64,000 bases of DNA from an uncultured Bacilli bacterium (GTDB lineage: Bacteria > Bacillota_I > Bacilli_A > RF39 > UBA660), in the NCBI GenBank assembly GCA_934130005.1, contig CAKOXD010000005.1, positions 1-64,000 of the forward strand. Reading direction: 5' to 3'. How positions within the stretch are numbered: the stretch's first letter is position 1; every line of letters starts with the position of its first letter. A program made the position numbers and the translations under genes. Under the pieces are notes generated by a model, which made no database searches, was not told the origin of the DNA, and was given only the letters and a program-made list of their open reading frames with translations. Below, one piece after another: positions 58,651 through 64,000 of this stretch.

Positions 58651-60457
58651 TCTTGCTATCAAATTTTTTTCTTTCATTTGTATTTAATATTCTTTTACGT
58701 AAACGGTAATTAAGTGGAGTTACTTCTACTAATTCATCACTATTTATATAATCTAGACAATATTCAAGACTCATTAATCTTGGTCTTTTAAGTACAACTG
58801 TATGATCTTTTCCTGCACTTCTTGTGTTTGTTAAATTTTTACCTTTTACAACATTTACAGCTAAGTCATTATCATGAGTATGTTCTCCTACAATCATACC
58901 TTCATATACATCTGTACCTGGTTCAATAAACATAATTCCTCTATCTTCAAGTTGACCTAAAGCATATGCTGTTGATTGACCATTTTCCATTGAAACTAAT
59001 ACTCCTAGTTTTCTTTCACCTACATTATTACTTGCCATTTTACGATATTCTTTAAATGTATGATTTAACATTCCATATCCTTTTGTCATAGTCATAAATT
59101 CAGTTGAGAATCCAATTAATCCACGTGATGGTACTACATAACTTAAACGAACTTGATTTTCATGATTTGACATATTTTCCATTATTCCTTCACGATTTCC
59201 AAGTGCTTCTATAACTGATCCTACATATTCTTCTGGAACATCTATTTGTACATCTTCAAACGGTTCACATTTTACACCATCTATTTCTTTTATGATTATT
59301 TCTGGTTTTGATACTTGAAGTTCAAAACCTTCTCTTCTCATATTTTCTATTAAAATCGATAAGTGAAGTTCACCTCTACCTGAAACTATAAATGATTCAT
59401 TATCATTTGGTGCTATTTTAAGTGAAACATCTCTTTCTGTTTCTTTCTTTAATCTTTCTTCTATTTTTCTTGCTGTTACTAGTTTTCCTTCTCTTCCTAC
59501 AAATGGAGATGTATTTACTCCAAATGTCATTTGTAATGTTGGTTCATCTATTCTTAAAGGTGGAAGTGCTTCTTCTTTTCCAACTTCACAAACAGTTTCT
59601 CCTACATTTATATCTGGAAGTCCAGAAATAGCAATTATATCTCCTGCTTCTGCTTCATTTATTTCTATTCTTTTAAGACCTATATATCCAAACATTTTAG
59701 CTATTCTAAATTGCTTTATTGATCCATCTAATCTAACACATGAAACCATTTCATTTACTTTTATTTTTCCTCTTTTTACAACACCAATTCCAATTCTTCC
59801 AACAAAATCATTATAATCTAATAGTGCTGGTTGAAATTGAAGTGGACCTTCTACTTCTACTTTTGGTGCTGGTATATAATTTACAATCATATCTAGTATT
59901 GGATCCATTGTATGTTTTTGTGTTTCTAAATTTGGATCTAAACTTGATGTTCCATTAATTGCTGATGCATATATAACTGGAAATTCTAGTTGATCTAAGT
60001 CTGCTCCTAATTCTATAAATAAATCTATTACTTCATCAACTACTTGAGCTGGTCTTGCTGTTGGTTTATCTATTTTATTTACAACTAGTATAGGTGTTAC
60101 TCCTGCTTCTAACGCTTTTTTTAATACAAATCTTGTTTGTGGCATTGTTCCTTCATATGCATCTACTACTAGTAAAACACCATCAACCATATTCATAATT
60201 CTTTCTACTTCTCCACCAAAGTCGGCATGTCCTGGTGTATCTAGTATATTAATTCTGCATCCGTTATGGTCTACTGCTGTTGTTTTAGCAAGTATTGTTA
60301 TTCCTCTTTCTTTTTCTATTGCATTTGAATCCATTACTCTTTCATCTACTTGTTCATTATCTCTAAATGTACCTGATTGTCTTAGTAATTGATCTACTAA
60401 TGTTGTTTTTCCATGGTCAACATGGGCAATTATAGCTATATTTCTTATATTTTTCAT
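58643..60457 (-). CDS. typA: Ribosome-associated GTPase TypA/BipA
   Basis: Translation GTPase of 604 residues (ATG 60457, 8 nt behind AAGGGAAG; an upstream ATG at 60481 would precede this site). G motifs: AHVDHGKTTL (11-20), DTPGHADFGGEVERI, NKIDKP. BipA-type domains follow (EF-G-like III/V with ENMRREGFELQVSKPEIIIKE and the C-terminal domain NVGERKLGVLVSM, GMIVGEHTHDNDL, NTRSAGKDHTV). Helps ribosome assembly and translation under stress. Monocistronic. Confidence 0.97.
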   Translation of the reverse strand: MKNIRNIAIIAHVDHGKTTLVDQLLRQSGTFRDNEQVDERVMDSNAIEKERGITILAKTTAVDHNGCRINILDTPGHADFGGEVERIMNMVDGVLLVVDAYEGTMPQTRFVLKKALEAGVTPILVVNKIDKPTARPAQVVDEVIDLFIELGADLDQLEFPVIYASAINGTSSLDPNLETQKHTMDPILDMIVNYIPAPKVEVEGPLQFQPALLDYNDFVGRIGIGVVKRGKIKVNEMVSCVRLDGSIKQFRIAKMFGYIGLKRIEINEAEAGDIIAISGLPDINVGETVCEVGKEEALPPLRIDEPTLQMTFGVNTSPFVGREGKLVTARKIEERLKKETERDVSLKIAPNDNESFIVSGRGELHLSILIENMRREGFELQVSKPEIIIKEIDGVKCEPFEDVQIDVPEEYVGSVIEALGNREGIMENMSNHENQVRLSYVVPSRGLIGFSTEFMTMTKGYGMLNHTFKEYRKMASNNVGERKLGVLVSMENGQSTAYALGQLEDRGIMFIEPGTDVYEGMIVGEHTHDNDLAVNVVKGKNLTNTRSAGKDHTVVLKRPRLMSLEYCLDYINSDELVEVTPLNYRLRKRILNTNERKKFDSKKK

Positions 60458-60483
60458 TTTTACACTTCCCTTTGCCAGCATTT

Positions 60484-60513
60484 AGTATATCATAAAAAAA
60501 GCTTGTATGTAAA
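60484..60513 (-). promoter_or_regulatory. typA promoter
   Basis: On the minus strand TTTACA (60513-60508), 18-nt spacer, TATACT (60489-60484). Interleaved with the divergent promoter at 60503-60531. Confidence 0.6.
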
Positions 60514-60531
60514 GTTTTTTTATATTATAAT
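60503..60531 (+). promoter_or_regulatory. Nuclease gene promoter
   Basis: TTGTAT (60503-60508), 17-nt spacer, TATAAT (60526-60531), 16 nt before the ATG. Confidence 0.65.
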
Positions 60532-60547
60532 TAATTTGAGGTAGTTT

Positions 60548-61195
60548 ATGAAAAGATATATATTAATTTTTACATTATTATTTTTTTGTTTTCCTATTAA
60601 TATTTTAGCTAATAATAAGGTATCTGTTTCTTTCAGTAAATGTGTTGATGGCGATACTGCTAAATTTATATTAGATAACAAAGAAATTACTGTTAGATTT
60701 CTTGCTATTGATACTCCAGAAACTAAAAATCCTAAAAAAGGTGTTGAACCTTATGGAAAAGAAGCTAGTTTATATACTTGTAATAAACTCAAAAACGCTA
60801 ATAATATTGTATTAGAATTTGATTCTAATAGTGATAAATTTGATAAATATAATAGGTATTTAGCTTGGGTATTTGTTGATAATAAGTTATTACAAGAAGA
60901 ATTAGTAAGTAAAGGATATGCCCGTGTTTATTATATATATGGTGATTATAAATATACAGATAATTTATATAAACTAGAAAATATAGCAAAATCTAATAAT
61001 TTAGGTATATGGAAAAATGATAATAATTTTTTAGATTATATAAAAAATATGAATTTTATTTATAAATTTTTAATAACAATTATTATTATTGGGGCTGTTA
61101 TAATTTATTTTTATTTTGATAAAAAAGCAATGGAAAAATATATTAGAAAAGGTAAAAAAAAGATTAAAAAAAATTTAATTAAAAAACTGAAATAA
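60548..61195 (+). CDS. Membrane-tethered thermonuclease (SNase family)
   Basis: A 215-residue protein: signal sequence (1-21), staphylococcal-nuclease domain (about 25-155), a transmembrane helix (about 172-193) and a strongly basic tail (KKAMEKYIRKGKKKIKKNLIKK). Catalytic residues align with Arg35, Glu43 and Arg87 of the secreted nuclease: Arg50, Glu58 (RFLAIDTPET) and Arg103 (KYNRYLAWV). The domain would face outside and be held by the C-terminal anchor, so it could degrade DNA or RNA at the surface for nucleotide uptake. Own promoter. Confidence 0.92.
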   Translation: MKRYILIFTLLFFCFPINILANNKVSVSFSKCVDGDTAKFILDNKEITVRFLAIDTPETKNPKKGVEPYGKEASLYTCNKLKNANNIVLEFDSNSDKFDKYNRYLAWVFVDNKLLQEELVSKGYARVYYIYGDYKYTDNLYKLENIAKSNNLGIWKNDNNFLDYIKNMNFIYKFLITIIIIGAVIIYFYFDKKAMEKYIRKGKKKIKKNLIKKLK

Positions 61196-61210
61196 TTTTT
61201 TCAGTTTTTT
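61181..61210. terminator. Bidirectional terminator nuclease / membrane protein
   Basis: Perfect 10-bp stem AAAAAACTGA (61181-61190) and TCAGTTTTTT (61201-61210). The nuclease stop (61193-61195) is in the loop; the convergent stop (61211-61213) abuts the arm. Confidence 0.85.
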
Positions 61211-62146
61211 TTACATCATATTTATAATATTTGTTATATAGTTTATAAATACTTTATTATATAAATTAATTAATATTAAAAGTATTGTTGCAAATGGTAA
61301 AAGGTAAAAGCAGTAATATGTTACATAATTTCTACATTTTAATCTATTTACTATTTTAAATGATATTTTTTTGGCAATTACATATGGTACTGCAAATATT
61401 AATGAATATATTAATGTATTTAATGTCAATTCTGATATTTTTATATTTCCTTCTATAAGTGATATGATTAATGTAAATAAAATTGTAATTATAAATATTA
61501 CGACCCATGATTCAATGGATTTTTTTTCTTCAAAATTAAATGCCACCATACTTATAAGTGCAATTACAAGTGACCATACTATTATAGATGGTCCATTAGG
61601 TTTAAAAAGAGTATTTATTGGAACTCTATTGAATGACAAAATTATTTGGAAAATTATTATCCCTATTATATATATTAAAAGTGTTAATACACTTGCTGCT
61701 ATTGCATCTTTGTTATTTTTGTCATACCCTTCTTTTGTTATTTCATCAATATTTAATATTTCCATTTTTGGATATGTTAAATATTTATTTGATATTAATT
61801 TTATATATTGATCCTTTGTAAGTACAATTTTTTTATTTGATATTTCATTAAATGTTTTATTTTCTATTTTTTCTTTTTCTAAATATTCAAATTTATTTTT
61901 TAAAACTATAGATAATTCAAAATCTTTTGAGATAAAATTTTCTATTAGTTTTTTTATTTTTAAAAGATCTTCTTTATTTGGTAATACTAATTTTTCTTCT
62001 ATTAATTCAGCTAAATATATACTTTTTTCTTGTTCTATTATATCTTTTGTATATAGAACAAATTCTTTTATTGTACTACTATTTCCATATTTAAAATATG
62101 TTAATATTCTTATGTTTTGTTTTGTATTATTATAAATTATTTCCAT
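61211..62146 (-). CDS. Unknown multi-pass membrane protein
   Basis: A 311-residue protein. The first 140 residues are soluble and charged (YNNTKQNIRILTYFKYGNS opens it); residues 145-310 hold about five hydrophobic segments (AAIASVLTLLIYIIGIIIFQ, IIVWSLVIALISMVAF, VVIFIITILFTLIISLIEG, LIYSLIFAVPYVIA, and the last near 280). I do not recognise the family. ATG after AGGTGATACT. Convergent with the nuclease gene. Possibly part of an envelope or transport function, but this is not supported by sequence. Confidence 0.7.
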   Translation of the reverse strand: MEIIYNNTKQNIRILTYFKYGNSSTIKEFVLYTKDIIEQEKSIYLAELIEEKLVLPNKEDLLKIKKLIENFISKDFELSIVLKNKFEYLEKEKIENKTFNEISNKKIVLTKDQYIKLISNKYLTYPKMEILNIDEITKEGYDKNNKDAIAASVLTLLIYIIGIIIFQIILSFNRVPINTLFKPNGPSIIVWSLVIALISMVAFNFEEKKSIESWVVIFIITILFTLIISLIEGNIKISELTLNTLIYSLIFAVPYVIAKKISFKIVNRLKCRNYVTYYCFYLLPFATILLILINLYNKVFINYITNIINMM

Positions 62147-62193
62147 AGTATCACCTATATTAATAATAGCATTTTTTATTTAGTTATTCAATA

Positions 62194-62910
62194 TTATTCT
62201 AGTACTTTATTAATATGCATTTGTTCATTTTTTTCATAAATAGTTATTTTTTCATTTATATCTAAGGTTGCAAGCATTATTTTTTCTTTATTTTTATATC
62301 CTCTTATTTTTAATTCTTTTTCTAACCACTCTTCTGTTTTATTCATATTTAATAATGATTCTTTTATTACTTTAGTATCTATTATTATATTTGCTACTAA
62401 ATCTTTTTTATTGACTTTTATTTTCATATCATTTGGTGTTACTTTATCATATTCGCTTTTAGGCATAATACTAAGTTTTCCATTTGCTTCTACTATTGCA
62501 TATTCTATTTCACCTATATCAAAAAAACCTCCTATTCTTGTTTGTTCTAATAAATCATTAATATCCATTTTTAATTTTTTTAGATTCGTTTCATATATTT
62601 TTCCATTTTGAATTACTATTGTTGGTGTTCCTATTATAAGTTTTCTTAATTTAATACTTTTCATTGTAAAATATGATACTAAATAGGCTACTAAACCAAA
62701 TGTAATGATTGCTATTACACCATATAAATATGGTGTATCTAAGTTTATAATCATTTCTGCTGCAAAATTTCCTATTGATATTCCTATTACATAATCAAAT
62801 AAGCTTAATTCTGATACTTGTTTTTTTCCTATCATTTTTGTTACTAAATATAATATTAATATTGATAACAAACTTCTTGGTATTATCATTAATGTTTCAT
62901 CTAATTTCAT
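62194..62910 (-). CDS. YetF/DUF421-family membrane protein
   Basis: A 238-residue protein: three transmembrane segments in the first 85 residues (IIPRSLLSILILYLV, YVIGISIGNFAAEMI, YGVIAIITFGLVAYLVSYF) and a cytoplasmic C-terminal domain. LSLFDYVIGISIGNFAAE and TRIGGFFDIGEIEYAIVEANGKLSIM are DUF421 signatures. The family (YetF, YdfR, YkjA of Bacillus) includes spore-membrane proteins that act with germinant signalling. ATG at 62910 follows AGGTGATAAA; the longer frame to 63006 runs into the upstream gene's terminator. Confidence 0.87.
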   Translation of the reverse strand: MKLDETLMIIPRSLLSILILYLVTKMIGKKQVSELSLFDYVIGISIGNFAAEMIINLDTPYLYGVIAIITFGLVAYLVSYFTMKSIKLRKLIIGTPTIVIQNGKIYETNLKKLKMDINDLLEQTRIGGFFDIGEIEYAIVEANGKLSIMPKSEYDKVTPNDMKIKVNKKDLVANIIIDTKVIKESLLNMNKTEEWLEKELKIRGYKNKEKIMLATLDINEKITIYEKNEQMHINKVLE

Positions 62911-62953
62911 TTTATCACCTATAGTTATTATTCCATTTATATTTATTAATATA

Positions 62954-62976
62954 CAAAAAAAGACCATTAGGTCTTT
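62954..62976 (-). terminator. Terminator of the WecA/TagO-type gene
   Basis: AAAGACC (62959-62965) with GGTCTTT (62970-62976), then T-run on the minus strand. It lies 30-50 nt past the transferase stop and before the YetF-like start. Confidence 0.75.
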
Positions 62977-63006
62977 AATTGTAATATCATTATACAAAAT
63001 TATCAA

Positions 63007-64000
63007 CTATTTTGTATTTTTTGATTTTTTAAATTTTTGTTTTATTGCTTCTCTATCAAATACTATATTTGTTTTTAATACTACTATTAATACTAATACT
63101 AATAGTATTCCATATACCAAATATCCTATTTCTTTATCCTTTAATACATATAATATTGATGCGAATGCAAATAATGCATCAATTATATATATTATTATTA
63201 CTGTTTGTTTTTGAGAAAAATTTCTATTTAAAAATTGATGATGAAGATGAAATTTATCACCTTTAAATAAAGGCTCATGTTTTAAAAATCTTCTTATTAT
63301 TGCAAATAAAGTATCTAATATTGGAATTGCTAATATAATTAATGGAATTATAAATGATGTCATTGTTACATTTTTAAAGCCTAATAATGCTATTACAGCA
63401 ATCATAAATCCCATGAAATTTGAACCACAATCTCCTGCAAATATTGATGCAGGATTGAAATTATAAATTAAAAATCCTAATGTAGCTCCTAACATTGTGA
63501 AAGTTAATACAAAATCTAAACCTGTTTTTCCTTGAATAATTGCTATAATTCCAATTGTTAAATAATATATAGAGCTTATTCCACCTGATAATCCATCTAA
63601 TCCATCTATTAAGTTTATACAGTTTATACATCCCACTATAAAAAATATTGTAAGTGGATATGATAAAAAGCCAAAGTTTACATAAAGGCCAAATGCACTT
63701 AAATCTTTAATTAATAATCCTCCATAAAAAACAATTACACATGCTGCTGCAAGTTGTCCAATAAATTGTGTTAAAGGTCCTAATTCTGTTATATCATCTA
63801 CTACACCTATTAATATAATTATAAAACTTCCTATTAATACAGCATTCATAATTGAACTATGTGTTCCAAAAATCATATATCCTAATAAAAAACCAAAAAA
63901 TATTCCTAGTCCACCAAGTTTTGGGGTTGGTTTTTTATGGATGTGTCTTCCGCCTGGTATATCTACCGCATTTATTTTAATAGCTATTTTTTTTATTAAT
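63007..64000 (-). CDS. WecA/TagO-type undecaprenyl-phosphate GlcNAc-1-phosphate transferase (partial)
   Basis: Transfers a sugar 1-phosphate (usually GlcNAc) from UDP-sugar to undecaprenyl phosphate to start teichoic acid or other glycopolymers. 330 residues are visible; the frame stays open to the window edge and has IPGGRHIHKKPTPKLGGL there, the normal start region of this family, so the 5' end is outside. Other motifs: GVVDDI, NLIDGLDGLSGG (catalytic Asp), FAGDCGSNFMGF and HLHHQFL. About ten transmembrane segments. An internal ATG at 63876 is not the start. Fits with PopT and GlmS as wall-precursor functions. Confidence 0.9.
   Translation of the reverse strand, partial: LIKKIAIKINAVDIPGGRHIHKKPTPKLGGLGIFFGFLLGYMIFGTHSSIMNAVLIGSFIIILIGVVDDITELGPLTQFIGQLAAACVIVFYGGLLIKDLSAFGLYVNFGFLSYPLTIFFIVGCINCINLIDGLDGLSGGISSIYYLTIGIIAIIQGKTGLDFVLTFTMLGATLGFLIYNFNPASIFAGDCGSNFMGFMIAVIALLGFKNVTMTSFIIPLIILAIPILDTLFAIIRRFLKHEPLFKGDKFHLHHQFLNRNFSQKQTVIIIYIIDALFAFASILYVLKDKEIGYLVYGILLVLVLIVVLKTNIVFDREAIKQKFKKSKNTK

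Noticed and set aside
63007..63876. A complete transferase gene starting at the internal ATG at 63876.
   Set aside because: The frame continues to the window edge with conserved family residues (GGRHIHKKPTP), so the start lies outside.

Overview
The window is about 64 kb of very AT-rich DNA (roughly a quarter G+C by eye) with dense, mostly minus-strand gene clusters. The gene content points to an uncultured, fermentative, small-genome member of the Bacillota (Bacilli-like gut lineage). It has NAD-dependent DNA ligase, SecA, AddAB, TypA, a glmS ribozyme, a CIRCE/HrcA-controlled htpG, pyruvate formate-lyase and phosphoketolase, and several spore-coat relatives (CotZ-like, YutH-like, CotJA/JB, CotJC). 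TGA is used as a stop (for example at 56172-56174 and 51444-51446), so the genetic code is the standard bacterial one, not the Mycoplasma code. No CRISPR array, rRNA operon or insertion sequence was seen.

Layout. 0-7 kb: pflB-pflA plus an unknown gene, then patatin and ligA. 7-11 kb: a CmpB-like membrane protein, a CotZ-like coat protein, a PopT/DUF368 carrier and a membrane-anchored surface protein. 10.9-11.3 kb: five tRNAs (Val, Thr, Tyr, Gln, Lys). 11.3-14.9 kb: an S1-domain protein, a NifU-like protein convergent with a YutH-like coat kinase, and small membrane proteins. 14.9-18.8 kb: an accessory-looking cluster with an ADP-ribosyltransferase, a membrane-anchored partner, DUF1848 and two acetyltransferases. 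19-24 kb: a winged-helix/TPR protein, a SIS-domain protein and a membrane-bound XRE regulator with related DNA repeats. 24-28.6 kb: secA, an MFS transporter and five tRNAs (Leu, Ser, fMet, Asp, Phe). 28.7-33.5 kb: envelope proteins and an unusual RNase II/R-family protein. 33.6-40.6 kb: phosphoketolase, hsp20-htpG, a lipoprotein and a very long pilin-like protein. 40.7-49 kb: UbiB kinase, small proteins and addB-addA. 49-52 kb: glmS ribozyme, glmS and a small alarmone synthetase. 52-54 kb: an orphan MraZ-like protein and a mini-UvrD helicase. 54-56.8 kb: a three-gene nucleotide-degradation operon that starts with a 5'-nucleotidase/nucleoside hydrolase fusion. 57-64 kb: cotJ operon, two XRE regulators, typA, a tethered nuclease, a YetF-like protein and a WecA/TagO-type transferase that runs off the right edge.

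How it fits together. Pfl and phosphoketolase suggest mixed-acid or heterofermentative energy metabolism. GlmS (ribozyme feedback), WecA/TagO, PopT and SecA support the cell envelope. The coat genes carry candidate promoters like those of mother-cell sigma factors, so at least part of a sporulation programme may still be used. The most unusual items are the ADP-ribosyltransferase pair, the nucleotidase/nucleoside hydrolase fusion operon, the repeats around the SIS/XRE genes, the htpG leader hairpin, and the systematic placement of stop codons inside terminator hairpins, seen at all six convergent protein-gene pairs.
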